In this document: piece after piece, positions 1 through 7,937 of the stretch
How positions within the stretch are numbered: the stretch's first letter is position 1
How the letters are laid out: each line of letters begins with the position of its first letter
NCBI RefSeq assembly: GCF_001704295.1
Contig: NZ_CP012334.1
Coordinates: 1,562,084-1,626,083 of the forward strand
DNA length: 64,000 bases
Direction: 5' to 3'
Source: Bordetella sp. H567
Lineage (GTDB): Bacteria > Pseudomonadota > Gammaproteobacteria > Burkholderiales > Burkholderiaceae_B
Notes under the pieces: model-generated
What the model saw: the letters and a program-made list of their open reading frames with translations, nothing else
What the model was told of the DNA's origin: nothing
The model's database searches: none
Made by a program: the position numbers and the translations under genes

Positions 1-150
1 CCCTACTGGGGCGCGGGCGAAATCCACATGGACGGCCTGAAGCGCGCCGTCGACGTGCAGAAAATGGTGGGCGCCATCAAGGGCGACGTCGACCTGGACA
101 AGCTTGTCGACACGCGTTATCTGCCTGACGATCTGAAGAAGGTGAAGTAG
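1..150 (+). CDS. C-terminal fragment of ABC transporter substrate-binding protein (NMT1/SsuA-like)
   Basis: Only the last 49 codons are inside the window, read in frame 1 to a TAG at 148-150. The fragment is hydrophilic, with an aromatic start (PYWGAG) and a lysine-rich tail (DDLKKVK), as in the C-termini of periplasmic binding proteins of the taurine/nitrate/pyrimidine importers. The assignment rests mainly on context: the ATPase gene begins two bases after the stop and two permeases follow. The substrate cannot be told from this piece. It is incomplete at the window edge, so domain and signal peptide are not visible. Confidence 0.6.
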   Translation, partial: PYWGAGEIHMDGLKRAVDVQKMVGAIKGDVDLDKLVDTRYLPDDLKKVK

Positions 151-152
151 CC

Positions 153-1043
153 ATGTCTCCCGTCGCCCAAGTCTATCCGCATGCCTTGCCTGGCCGGCGG
201 GCCGGGGATCCGAAGCCTGGCACGCCGGCCGTCGCGCACGTTGCCATGCGCGGCGTGGACAAGTTGTTTACCCGTCCGGGCGGCAATCCCGCGGATGCCG
301 TCCATGCGCTGGGGCCGATCGACCTGGAATTGCGCCAGGGCGAGTTCTTCGCCGTGGTGGGCCCGTCCGGCTGCGGCAAGACCACGCTGCTGGAGCTGGT
401 GGCGGGCTTGTCCACCGCCACGCGCGGCGAGGTGGCCTTCGAAGGCGAGCCCATCGTCGGCCGCATCCCGGACGGCGTCGGCGTCGTGTTCCAGGAAGAC
501 GCTTCCTTTCCCTGGCTGACGGTGCGCGAGAACATCGCCTTCGGCTTGCGGCGCCAGCGTATCGACGCCGCGGAAAAAAACCGCCGCGTGGACCGGGCGC
601 TGGCGATGATGGGGTTGGCGCCATTCGCCGGCAGCTATCCTGCCCAGTTGTCCGGCGGCATGCGGCAGCGCGTATGCATCGCCCGCACGCTGGTCACGGA
701 GCCGCGGCTGATCCTGCTGGACGAGCCGTTCGGCGCCCTGGACCAGCAGACCCGGCTGCTGATGGGCGACGAGGTCCTGAACCTGTGGCGCAAGACCGGC
801 GCCACGGTTTTCCTGATCACGCACGCGCTGGATGAAGCAGCGATGCTGGCCGATCGCATCGGCGTCATGTCGGCACGGCCGGGGCGCCTGATCGATATCG
901 TCGAAACGGGCTGGCCGCGCGAGCGCGACAGCCGCATCGTGCAGGACGAGCGCTTCGGCGCCATCACGGCGCGGCTGTGGGGCTCGCTGCGCGAGGAGTC
1001 CATGAAGTCCATCGGTGCCATGGCGCCGGGAGCCCAGCCATGA
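153..1043 (+). CDS. ABC transporter ATP-binding protein, taurine/nitrate (SsuB/TauB) family
   Basis: This is the cytoplasmic ATPase of an importer for a small organic anion or nitrogen/sulfur compound. The 296-residue product has Walker A GPSGCGKTT at residues 70-78, a Q-loop in VVFQEDASFPW, the signature LSGGMRQRV and Walker B LILLDEPFGALD. These are typical of the nitrate/sulfonate subfamily. The N-terminus is about 25 residues longer than in many relatives, so a later start is possible. The gene starts 2 bp after the binding-protein stop, and its TGA overlaps the ATG of the first permease (ATGA), so the four genes form one translationally coupled operon. Substrate unknown. Confidence 0.9.
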   Translation: MSPVAQVYPHALPGRRAGDPKPGTPAVAHVAMRGVDKLFTRPGGNPADAVHALGPIDLELRQGEFFAVVGPSGCGKTTLLELVAGLSTATRGEVAFEGEPIVGRIPDGVGVVFQEDASFPWLTVRENIAFGLRRQRIDAAEKNRRVDRALAMMGLAPFAGSYPAQLSGGMRQRVCIARTLVTEPRLILLDEPFGALDQQTRLLMGDEVLNLWRKTGATVFLITHALDEAAMLADRIGVMSARPGRLIDIVETGWPRERDSRIVQDERFGAITARLWGSLREESMKSIGAMAPGAQP

Positions 1044-1792
1044 AGCGCGCCCGCGTCTGGCGCCTGGCTATCGTGGTGGCGTGCGTGGCCTTGCTGGAGG
1101 TCCTGTGCCTGGCCGGCGTCATCGACAAGCTGACCATGCAGCCGCCGCATCGCATGATCGTCGACCTGGTCAACATGCTGGTGTCGGGCTCGCTGAACGG
1201 CGCCATCGCCAAGACGCTGGGCAATGCCGCGGTGGCCTTCGTCGCGGCGGTCGTGCTGGGGGTGTCGGGCGCCATCGTGATCCACCGCATGCGCCGTGTG
1301 CGCGACACGCTGGAGCCGCTGTTCGCCACCTACTACGCCATACCGGTTTTCGCCTTCTATCCGCTGCTGATCATCGTCTTCGGCCTGAACGCGGCGCCGC
1401 AGATTTTCATCGGCGCGATGCTGGGCGTGGTGGCGGTGATCGTCAATACCCTGAACGGGCTGGACCGCGTGCCCAACGTGCTGCTGAAGACGGCGCGCGT
1501 CCAGCACATGGGCGTGCGCGAAACCGCCTGGCGCATCACGCTGCCGTATGCCGCCCCCTATATCCTGACCGGCGCGAAGCTGGCGGTGGCGTATTCGCTG
1601 ATCGGCATCATCGGCGCCGAATTCATCATGTCCAACGGCGGCATGGGCTACGAGATCAGTTTCGCCTACAACAATTTCGACAACAAGACGATGTACCCGC
1701 TGATCCTGTTGATCCTGCTGGTGTCCGTGTCGATCAATATGCTGTTCGCGCGTTGGGAAAAAGCGATCCTGGCGCGAAGGGGCCTGCGATGA
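1040..1792 (+). CDS. ABC transporter permease (SsuC/TauC type), first of two
   Basis: A 250-residue inner-membrane permease of the binding-protein-dependent importer. It has about six hydrophobic segments and the EAA-type loop near the C-terminal half (ETAWRITLPYAAPYILTGAK), which contacts the ATPase. I chose the ATG at 1040 because it overlaps the ATPase stop as ATGA; an in-frame start at 977 lies inside the ATPase gene. The stop overlaps the next permease start. Most SsuC/TauC systems use a homodimer of one permease, but here a second, different permease follows directly, so the channel is probably a heterodimer. Confidence 0.9.
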   Translation: MKRARVWRLAIVVACVALLEVLCLAGVIDKLTMQPPHRMIVDLVNMLVSGSLNGAIAKTLGNAAVAFVAAVVLGVSGAIVIHRMRRVRDTLEPLFATYYAIPVFAFYPLLIIVFGLNAAPQIFIGAMLGVVAVIVNTLNGLDRVPNVLLKTARVQHMGVRETAWRITLPYAAPYILTGAKLAVAYSLIGIIGAEFIMSNGGMGYEISFAYNNFDNKTMYPLILLILLVSVSINMLFARWEKAILARRGLR

Positions 1793-2541
1793 ACCGCCGC
1801 ACATCCATAACGCGCAATACCCTGACGCTGCTGGTCGCGATCGTGGCGGTCTGGCAGGTGCTGTATTGGCTGGTGGGCGACGTGGCGCTGCGCTCGCCGG
1901 CACAGACGCTGGAGTTCACGCTGCGCTTCGTGACGACGGCGCAGTTCGCCGCGCATCTGGCCGAGACGGCCAGGGCCTTCGGCATGGCGCTGGTGCTGGC
2001 GGTCGTCAGCGGGTTGACGATAGGCTTCGCGCTGGGCGGCCACCGCTTCCTGGGTGAAGTGTTCGAGCCGATGCTGATCGCGCTGTACTCGATACCGAAG
2101 ATCACGCTGTATCCCATCCTGCTGCTGGCCTTCGGGCTGGGCATATCCTCCAAGGTGGCGTTCGGGACCATCCACGGGGTGATACCCATCGCGCTCTTCA
2201 CGATCAACGCGGTCCGCAACGTGCGCGCCGTGCATTTGAAGACCGGCAGGGTGATGTCCCTGGGGCCGTGGGATATGGTCACGCGGATCATTTTTCCTTC
2301 CGCCTTGCCGGAGATCTTCGCCGGCTTGCGGATCGGGTTTTCGCTGACGCTGATCGGCACCCTGCTGGGTGAAATGTTCGCCTCCCAGCGGGGACTGGGG
2401 TTTCTGCTGATGAGCGCGATCGGGCTGCACAACGTGGACCTGATCATGACCTTGACGGTGTTGCTGACCTTGTTCGCCGGCACGGCCAGCGTGATTTTGC
2501 TGGCGATCAACCAGCGGCTGCGGGCAAGGATGAGCGCCTAG
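1789..2541 (+). CDS. ABC transporter permease (SsuC/TauC type), second of two
   Basis: A 250-residue integral membrane protein of the same family as the gene before it, with an N-terminal membrane segment, about six helices and an EAA-like loop around residues 160-180 (PWDMVTRIIFPSALPEIFAG). The ATG at 1789 overlaps the upstream TGA (ATGA). It ends the operon at 2541. The two permeases are equal in length but clearly diverged, which suggests an old duplication and a heterodimeric pore. Substrate not deducible; thiamine-precursor, pyrimidine, riboflavin and sulfonate importers all have this architecture. Confidence 0.88.
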   Translation: MNRRTSITRNTLTLLVAIVAVWQVLYWLVGDVALRSPAQTLEFTLRFVTTAQFAAHLAETARAFGMALVLAVVSGLTIGFALGGHRFLGEVFEPMLIALYSIPKITLYPILLLAFGLGISSKVAFGTIHGVIPIALFTINAVRNVRAVHLKTGRVMSLGPWDMVTRIIFPSALPEIFAGLRIGFSLTLIGTLLGEMFASQRGLGFLLMSAIGLHNVDLIMTLTVLLTLFAGTASVILLAINQRLRARMSA

Positions 2542-2545
2542 GGCG

Positions 2546-2558
2546 GGACAATTTGTCC
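2546..2558. promoter_or_regulatory. 13-bp palindrome between operons
   Basis: GGACAA-T-TTGTCC is a perfect inverted repeat 5 bp after the ABC operon and 57 bp before the DUF2946 start. It has no T-tract, so it is not a terminator. It could be an operator for the DUF2946/TonB-receptor pair. The regulator is unknown, and I do not recognise it as a Fur or Zur box. Confidence 0.3.
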
Positions 2559-2614
2559 AGGTCGCACGGCGTGCGTTCGCGCGTACACTTGCGGACGAGT
2601 ATCATTCCGCCGTC

Positions 2615-3094
2615 ATGATCCACCCTGTTCGCCGACAATTGACCGCCTGGCTTGGCCTGATCGCCATGTGCCTGGTGGCGCTCGCGCCGACGGTCAGCCA
2701 CCTCGTCCGCACGGCACGAACCCTTACCGTGCCGGTGTGCACCATCGACGGCCAGCAGGGCGTGCACAGGGTCGTCCTGTCCAGCGTGTCGATACCGGCC
2801 ACCAGCGCCGTCGCGATGACCGTCATGGCGATGAGTGGCATGGCTGGCATGTCGCACGACATCGCGCCCGACCCCGACCAGCCCGCGCATGCAGGCCATG
2901 GTTCGCGGCCCATGGACGACTGCGGCTATTGTGATCTGTTGAACCATGCGCCGGCGCTGTCCATGGCGCCGCCCGCGCCGCTCGCGCCCTTGCTGCTGTT
3001 GTTCGGCGTATTCGTCCTGCCCGCCCTGAGGCGATTCGTCGCGCTGGGCGCATTCCCATCGGGCCGCCCGCGCGGCCCGCCTGCCGTTTCCTGA
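2615..3094 (+). CDS. DUF2946 family protein, Met/His-rich, possible metal handling
   Basis: A 159-residue protein with a hydrophobic N-terminal segment (residues 10-28), a central stretch dense in Met and His (MSGMAGMSHD, then HAGHG at about 90-94), a CGYC pair at about residues 108-111, and a second hydrophobic segment before a basic tail. This arrangement matches DUF2946, a family often found beside TonB-dependent receptors. Met, His and paired Cys suggest binding of copper or a similar soft metal at the periplasmic face; that is inference from composition. The TonB receptor starts 79 bp downstream on the same strand. Confidence 0.75.
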   Translation: MIHPVRRQLTAWLGLIAMCLVALAPTVSHLVRTARTLTVPVCTIDGQQGVHRVVLSSVSIPATSAVAMTVMAMSGMAGMSHDIAPDPDQPAHAGHGSRPMDDCGYCDLLNHAPALSMAPPAPLAPLLLLFGVFVLPALRRFVALGAFPSGRPRGPPAVS

Positions 3095-3173
3095 TCCCGC
3101 TCCGCGATTCCAACGCCGCCGCCTTATCGTGCCGGCGGCGTTCGGGCTACCCATTTCGCCATCAGGAAACACC

Positions 3174-5537
3174 ATGTCCCGTCCTTTACCGTCGCGTGCG
3201 CGATTGCGCGCCCGCCTGGCCGCGAGCTTGACCAGCGGCGCGCTATTGCCGCTGCTCCTGGCCCCCTGCGTCCGGGCCGCCGGTACGGCACCGCCCGTGC
3301 CCCCCGTCCCCACGGCAGCGGCCGATACGGCGCCCGCCGTGCTGCCCATGGTCAGCGTCACGACCGACGCCGAAGCCCCGCCGCCCACCGATCCCAACCT
3401 GCCCGCGTCCGTCGAATCCGTCACTCGCGCGCAATTCGACAAGTGGAATGTCGTCAACAGCGAGGACGCGCTCAAGTACATGCCGAACCTGGCCGTGCGC
3501 AAGCGCTTCATCGGGGACCAGAATTCCATCATCGCCGTGCGTGGCACCAGCAACAGCCAGAGCGCGCGCGGCCTGGTCTATGCCGACGGCTTGCTGCTGA
3601 GCAATCTGCTGGGCAACAGTTTTACCTTCCCGCCGCGCTGGTCCATGGTGGCGCCCGACGAAATCGACCGCGTCGACGTCATCTACGGCCCGTATTCGGC
3701 GCTGTATCCAGGCAATTCCCTGGGCGCCACGGTGCTCATCACCACCCGCATGCCCGACCGCTTCGAAGCCCATGCGGACGCCAGGGGCTACACGCAGCAC
3801 TTCAGCCTCTTCGGCGTGGACCGCGACTTCGCGGGCGGCCAGGCGTCCGCGTCCATCGGCGATCGCATCGGCAAGCTGTCCTATCGCATGGATCTCAGCC
3901 ATTTGGAGAACACCAGCCAGCCGCTGCAGTTCGCCACGCTGCCGCGTTCCACCACGCCGGCCCGCCCCGGCGACACGCCGGTGACCGGCGCGCGGTTCTA
4001 CAACAACCAGACCGGCGCGCCCACCGCCGTGCTGGGCGTGAACGGCGAGGGCATCGAGCACACCATCGAGGACCAGTTCAAGCTCAAGCTGCGATATGAC
4101 TTCACGCCCACGCTGCAGGGCGGGATGATGCTGGGCTACTGGCGCGACCGCTACCGCAGCGATACGTCGACCTTCCTGCGCGATGCCGACGGCAACAAGA
4201 TCTACCAAGGCCGCGTTGACATCGGGGGCTACGAGTACAACATTCCGGCTTCCGCGATGGCGCCCAGCCGCGGCGAGAGCGAGAACTGGCTTTACGGCCT
4301 GTCGCTGAAGACGCGTAACCCAACGGGGTGGAACGGCGAGGCCATCGCGTCGTACTACGACGTGGCGCGCAACGTCGCCCGCACCGCCCGCCAGGGTGGC
4401 CCCGGCGACGGCCCGGGCACGGTCGCCTACGGCGATGGCACGGGGTGGAAAACGCTGGACCTGAAGTCCACGTACACGCAGGCGCCGTCCGCGGTCGGCC
4501 TGTTGGCCCACGACCTGACGTTCGGCTATCACCTGGACAGTTATTTTTCCGATAGCAAGACCTTCAATACGAGCGATTGGTCGGACGGCGACGCCGGTTC
4601 GTTCGCCAATGCCTTCAAGGGACGCACGCAGACCCAGGCGTGGTATGCCCAGGACGCGTGGCGTTTCCTGCCGCGCTGGAAGCTCGTCTATGGCGTGCGT
4701 TACGAAGACTGGCGTGCCTATGGGGGCTCGCAGGCCGTGGGCGACGTGCGGGTCCCGTATGCCAACGCCGATCAGCAGCATGCCTCACCCAAGGCGTCGT
4801 TGTCCTTCGACGCCACGGACGACCTGACGCTGCGGGCCTCCGTCGGCCGTGCCTACCGCTTTCCGACGGTGGGGGAATTGTTCCAGGGCAAGCTCAACGG
4901 TTCGACGCTGGTCAACAACAACCCGAACCTGCAGCCCGAAAACGACCTGTCCAAGGAGCTGACGGCGGAATGGACCCACGAAAGCGGCGTGTATCGCGTG
5001 TCGCTGTTCCAGGACGATGTGAAGAACACCATCTTCAGCCAGACCGACACCACCACCATCCCCAACGTCACCAGCTTCCAGAATATCGACAAGGTGCGCT
5101 CGCGCGGCGTGGAGACCAGCTACCAGGGGCAGGACGTCGGTATCCAGGGCCTGGATGTCATCGCCAACCTCGCCTATACGCAGTCGAAGATCCTGGCCAA
5201 TTCCCAGAATCCCGCTTCCGTGGGCAAGTACTTCTATCGGATCCCGTTGTGGCGCGCCAACCTGGTCGGCATCTACCGCTTCGGCGACAAGGCCTCGCTG
5301 ACCGGCGCGGTGCGCTATTCCGGACGCCAGTACAACACGCTGACCAATGAGGACAGCAATCCCGACGTCTTCGGCGGCACCAGCACGTATACCGTCGTGG
5401 ACGCGAAGTTCACCTACAAGCTGGATCGCCATAGCGAAGTGAGCGTGGGCGTGGACAATCTTTTCGACGAAAGGTATTTCGTCTACCACCCCTATCCGGG
5501 GCGCACGCTGTACGTCGAAACCCGATTGCACCTGTAG
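3174..5537 (+). CDS. TonB-dependent outer-membrane receptor
   Basis: A 787-residue outer-membrane transporter for a metal chelate or similar ligand, energised by TonB-ExbBD. It has a signal peptide ending near LAPCVRAAG (about residues 25-40). A plug domain follows at about 60-200 (SEDALKYMPNLAVRKR, then IDRVDVIYGPYSALYPGNSLG), then a 22-strand barrel ending in the aromatic YVETRLHL. I chose the ATG at 3174, preceded by AGGAAA, over an in-frame start at 3129, because it puts the signal peptide at the N-terminus. It forms a pair with the DUF2946 gene. The Met/His-rich neighbour hints at a metal ligand, but the plug has no residue I can read as substrate-specific. Confidence 0.92.
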   Translation: MSRPLPSRARLRARLAASLTSGALLPLLLAPCVRAAGTAPPVPPVPTAAADTAPAVLPMVSVTTDAEAPPPTDPNLPASVESVTRAQFDKWNVVNSEDALKYMPNLAVRKRFIGDQNSIIAVRGTSNSQSARGLVYADGLLLSNLLGNSFTFPPRWSMVAPDEIDRVDVIYGPYSALYPGNSLGATVLITTRMPDRFEAHADARGYTQHFSLFGVDRDFAGGQASASIGDRIGKLSYRMDLSHLENTSQPLQFATLPRSTTPARPGDTPVTGARFYNNQTGAPTAVLGVNGEGIEHTIEDQFKLKLRYDFTPTLQGGMMLGYWRDRYRSDTSTFLRDADGNKIYQGRVDIGGYEYNIPASAMAPSRGESENWLYGLSLKTRNPTGWNGEAIASYYDVARNVARTARQGGPGDGPGTVAYGDGTGWKTLDLKSTYTQAPSAVGLLAHDLTFGYHLDSYFSDSKTFNTSDWSDGDAGSFANAFKGRTQTQAWYAQDAWRFLPRWKLVYGVRYEDWRAYGGSQAVGDVRVPYANADQQHASPKASLSFDATDDLTLRASVGRAYRFPTVGELFQGKLNGSTLVNNNPNLQPENDLSKELTAEWTHESGVYRVSLFQDDVKNTIFSQTDTTTIPNVTSFQNIDKVRSRGVETSYQGQDVGIQGLDVIANLAYTQSKILANSQNPASVGKYFYRIPLWRANLVGIYRFGDKASLTGAVRYSGRQYNTLTNEDSNPDVFGGTSTYTVVDAKFTYKLDRHSEVSVGVDNLFDERYFVYHPYPGRTLYVETRLHL

Positions 5538-5573
5538 CGGCGGGTCCTAGGGTATCCACCAATCCGCATTGCA

Positions 5574-5603
5574 TTGACATCGCGATGCGGCAGTCCGGAT
5601 AAT
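5574..5603 (+). promoter_or_regulatory. sigma70-type promoter of the amidase operon
   Basis: TTGACA (5574-5579) and GATAAT (5598-5603) are separated by 18 bp. The -35 is perfect and the -10 close to consensus. Transcription would begin near 5609-5611, just before the first leader hairpin at 5616. A strong constitutive promoter fits control by termination/antitermination further down. Confidence 0.7.
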
Positions 5604-5615
5604 TTGCCACAGGCT

Positions 5616-5658
5616 CGTGACAAGATAGTCGCGTGCCGACCGCAGCAGGATTGCTGCG
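5616..5658 (+). promoter_or_regulatory. Tandem hexaloop hairpins, candidate ANTAR (AmiR) RNA target
   Basis: Two hairpins follow each other. P1 (5616-5633) has a 6-bp stem CGTGAC/GTCGCG with loop AAGATA. A 7-nt linker follows, then P2 (5641-5658) with a 6-bp stem CGCAGC/GCTGCG and loop AGGATT. Both loops fit A-N-G-A-U-N. ANTAR proteins bind paired stem-loops with six-base loops whose first base is A. I remember the second conserved base as G at position 4, while here G is at position 3, so the match is imperfect. An ANTAR gene lies at the end of the same operon. Confidence 0.65.
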
Positions 5659-5673
5659 CAAACATCGGCTATG

Positions 5674-5720
5674 AAAGCCCTCGCATCGCGCTTCCTGCGT
5701 GGTCGAGGGCTTTTTGTTTT
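5674..5720 (+). terminator. Intrinsic terminator inside the amidase leader (attenuator)
   Basis: The stem AAAGCCCTCG/CGAGGGCTTT encloses a 20-nt loop (5684-5703) and runs into TTTTTGTTTTT. It sits only about 10 bp before the amidase ATG and after the promoter at 5574, so it must regulate the downstream operon rather than end the TonB-receptor transcript alone. In Pseudomonas the amidase leader terminator is overridden by AmiR, and the same layout is seen here. Confidence 0.8.
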
Positions 5721-5730
5721 TGGAGTTGCC

Positions 5731-6621
5731 ATGACGTCTTCCGATTCCTCGGGCGAACGGGTATTCCCGGACACCATCGTCGCGGCTGTGCAGATGGAGT
5801 GCCGCGTGGGCCAGAAGGACGCCAACGTTGCGCGTTCGCTGGCATTGATTGAAGAGGCCGCGACCCACGGTGCCGCCATCGTGGTGCTGCCCGAGCTGTG
5901 CAATACCGGCTATGTCTTCGACAGCCGTCCCGAAGCCTTTGGCCTGGCGGAAAGCGTGCCGGACGGTCCCACGGCCCAGGCCTGGATCGCGGCGGCGGCC
6001 CGGCTGAACATCCATATCGTTGCGGGCATTACCGAACGCACGGGCGACCGGCTCTACAACGCCGCTGCCATCATCGGCCCACGCGGCCACCTGGGTACCT
6101 ATCGCAAGCTCCATCTGTGGGGCGAGGAAAATCTTTTCTTCGAACCGGGCGACCTGGGGCTGCCGGTGTTCGATACGGAGCACGGGCGCCTGGGCGTGGC
6201 GATCTGCTACGACGGCTGGTTTCCGGAGGTCTATCGGCTACTGGCCATGCAGGGCGTCGATATCGTCTGCATGCCGACCAACTGGGTGCCCATGCCCGGA
6301 CAAGACCCGCGCCATCCGACCATGGCCAATACCCTGGCGATGGCGGCCGCGCACAGCAACGGCCTGAACATCGTGTGCGCCGACCGCGTGGGCGTGGAGC
6401 GCGGGCAGCTGTTCCTGGGCCAAAGCCTGGTGGTTGGCGTCCAGGGCTGGCCGCTGTCGGGGCCGGCGAGCCCCGACCGGGAGGAAATCCTTTACGCCGC
6501 GATCAACCTGAAGCGTTCACGCGCCGCCCGCCAACTGAATCCCTATAACGTCGTGCTGCGCGACCGGCGCGACGATCTTTACCGAGTCGTACCGGGGCCA
6601 GGGCCGCTCCGGGGAGCTTAG
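5731..6621 (+). CDS. Nitrilase-family carbon-nitrogen hydrolase (probable aliphatic amidase/nitrilase)
   Basis: A 296-residue cytoplasmic enzyme that hydrolyses an amide or nitrile C-N bond. The catalytic triad is visible: Glu55 in LPELCNTGY, Lys126 in YRKLHLWGEEN and Cys159 in VAICYDGWFPE. The ATG at 5731 has GGAG upstream and lies just after the leader terminator; an in-frame ATG at 5671 lies inside the terminator hairpin and is rejected. It is the first gene of an operon with an amide-type ABC importer and AmiC/AmiR-like regulators, so the substrate is probably an imported small amide or similar nitrogen compound. It is shorter than AmiE (about 346 residues) and is not a close AmiE copy. 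Confidence 0.88.
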   Translation: MTSSDSSGERVFPDTIVAAVQMECRVGQKDANVARSLALIEEAATHGAAIVVLPELCNTGYVFDSRPEAFGLAESVPDGPTAQAWIAAAARLNIHIVAGITERTGDRLYNAAAIIGPRGHLGTYRKLHLWGEENLFFEPGDLGLPVFDTEHGRLGVAICYDGWFPEVYRLLAMQGVDIVCMPTNWVPMPGQDPRHPTMANTLAMAAAHSNGLNIVCADRVGVERGQLFLGQSLVVGVQGWPLSGPASPDREEILYAAINLKRSRAARQLNPYNVVLRDRRDDLYRVVPGPGPLRGA

Positions 6622-6713
6622 CGCGGTCCGCGCGCATGTCGTCCCGTTTCGCGAGGTACCGCGCGCCTTGGCGCCGCGTGGCCGTCCGACCTTACTCTCA
6701 TACAGGATCGAAG

Positions 6714-7874
6714 ATGAAAACCACAACGACTTTCCTTGCCTCCGCCGTCCTGGCGTCCACGGGCCTGCTTGCCGCGGCGCATGCGGCAGAACCCATCCGG
6801 ATCGGGGTCGCCGTCGGCCTGTCCGGTGCCAATAGCGTGGTCGCGCCGGCGGCGGTGCAATCGTCGCAACTGGCGGTGGACGAAATCAACGCGGCCGGCG
6901 GCATCCTGGGCCGCCAGGTGCAGCTGGAGATCGCCGATGACGGCTCCGGCGCGGTCGGGGCGCAGAAAGCCTTCGACACCCTGGTCTTCCAGAAAAAGGT
7001 CGATGCCGTGATCGGCATGGAGACCAGCGCGGCGCGCAGCGCCGGTCTGCCCGTAGTGGCCCGCGGAAAAACCCCGTATATCTACTCCTCGTTCTACGAA
7101 GGCCGCTCGTGCAGCAAGTGGCTGTACGTGAACGGCTGGGTGCCTGAACAGCAGGTGGCACCGGTCGTGGACTACTTCACCGGACATGAGAAAGCCAAGA
7201 CCTTCTTCCTGGTCGGCAGCGATTATTCCTTCGGCCGGGGCATGCTGGGTTTTACCCGCAAGTACATCGAGCAGAAGGGCGGCAAGGTGGTGGGCGAGGA
7301 GTACCTGCCCATGGACGGCAGCGACTGGACGGCGGTCATCGCCAAGATCCGGGCCGCCAAGCCGGATGCGCTGATCAGCTCCACGGCCGGCGGCGCGCCG
7401 AATGTGTCGCTGGCCAAGCAGCTGAAGGCGGCCGGCATCGCTATCCCGTACGGCAACCTGGCGATCGACGAGGGCACGGCCAGAACGATGGGCGACGTGG
7501 CCTCCGGCATGTATCTGTCCGCCTCCTACCTGACCAGCATCGACAACGCCCAGAACAAGCGTTTCCTGGAGGCCATGCGCAAGAAGTTCGGCGCCGACCT
7601 GAAGACACCCAACGAGCTGTCCGAGCCGCAGTACGAAGCGTTCTTCCTGTACAAGGCCGCGGTGGAGAAGGCGGGCACGACGGATCCTGACAAGGTCATA
7701 CCCGCGCTCGCGCAAGTGTCTTACGACGGGCCGCGCGGGCCGGTCAGTATGAGCAAGAGCCGCCACGCGGCCTTGAACATGCACCTGGGACAGATCCAAC
7801 CCGACGGCTCGGTGAAGATCCTGCAAACCTTCAACGCCGTGGATCCCGGCCCGCAATGCCCGAACATCAAGTAA
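6714..7874 (+). CDS. Branched-chain/amide-type ABC transporter substrate-binding protein
   Basis: A 386-residue periplasmic binding protein with a clear signal peptide (MKTTTTFLASAVLAS, cleaved near AAHAAEP). It has the Leu/Ile/Val-binding fold of the UrtA/AmiC group: PIRIGVAVGLSGAN at the N-terminus, AVDEINAAGGILGR and VGSDYSFGRG. The ATG at 6714 (AGGA 9 bp upstream) is preferred over an in-frame start at 6636 because it begins with the signal peptide. It follows the amidase by 92 bp and precedes the permeases, so it delivers the amidase substrate to the importer. It is related to the AmiC-like sensor later in the operon; one imports, the other senses. Confidence 0.9.
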   Translation: MKTTTTFLASAVLASTGLLAAAHAAEPIRIGVAVGLSGANSVVAPAAVQSSQLAVDEINAAGGILGRQVQLEIADDGSGAVGAQKAFDTLVFQKKVDAVIGMETSAARSAGLPVVARGKTPYIYSSFYEGRSCSKWLYVNGWVPEQQVAPVVDYFTGHEKAKTFFLVGSDYSFGRGMLGFTRKYIEQKGGKVVGEEYLPMDGSDWTAVIAKIRAAKPDALISSTAGGAPNVSLAKQLKAAGIAIPYGNLAIDEGTARTMGDVASGMYLSASYLTSIDNAQNKRFLEAMRKKFGADLKTPNELSEPQYEAFFLYKAAVEKAGTTDPDKVIPALAQVSYDGPRGPVSMSKSRHAALNMHLGQIQPDGSVKILQTFNAVDPGPQCPNIK

Positions 7875-7937
7875 GAGGGGGCATGTGGCAACGCACGTAC
7901 GCCGCGCGGGACGCCGGGCCCGCGCGCGGAGGCTGAT

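Noticed and set aside
5604..5730. Leader considered as a guanidine or other ligand riboswitch
   Set aside because: No known riboswitch core could be matched; the paired hexaloop hairpins and the ANTAR gene in the operon explain the leader better.
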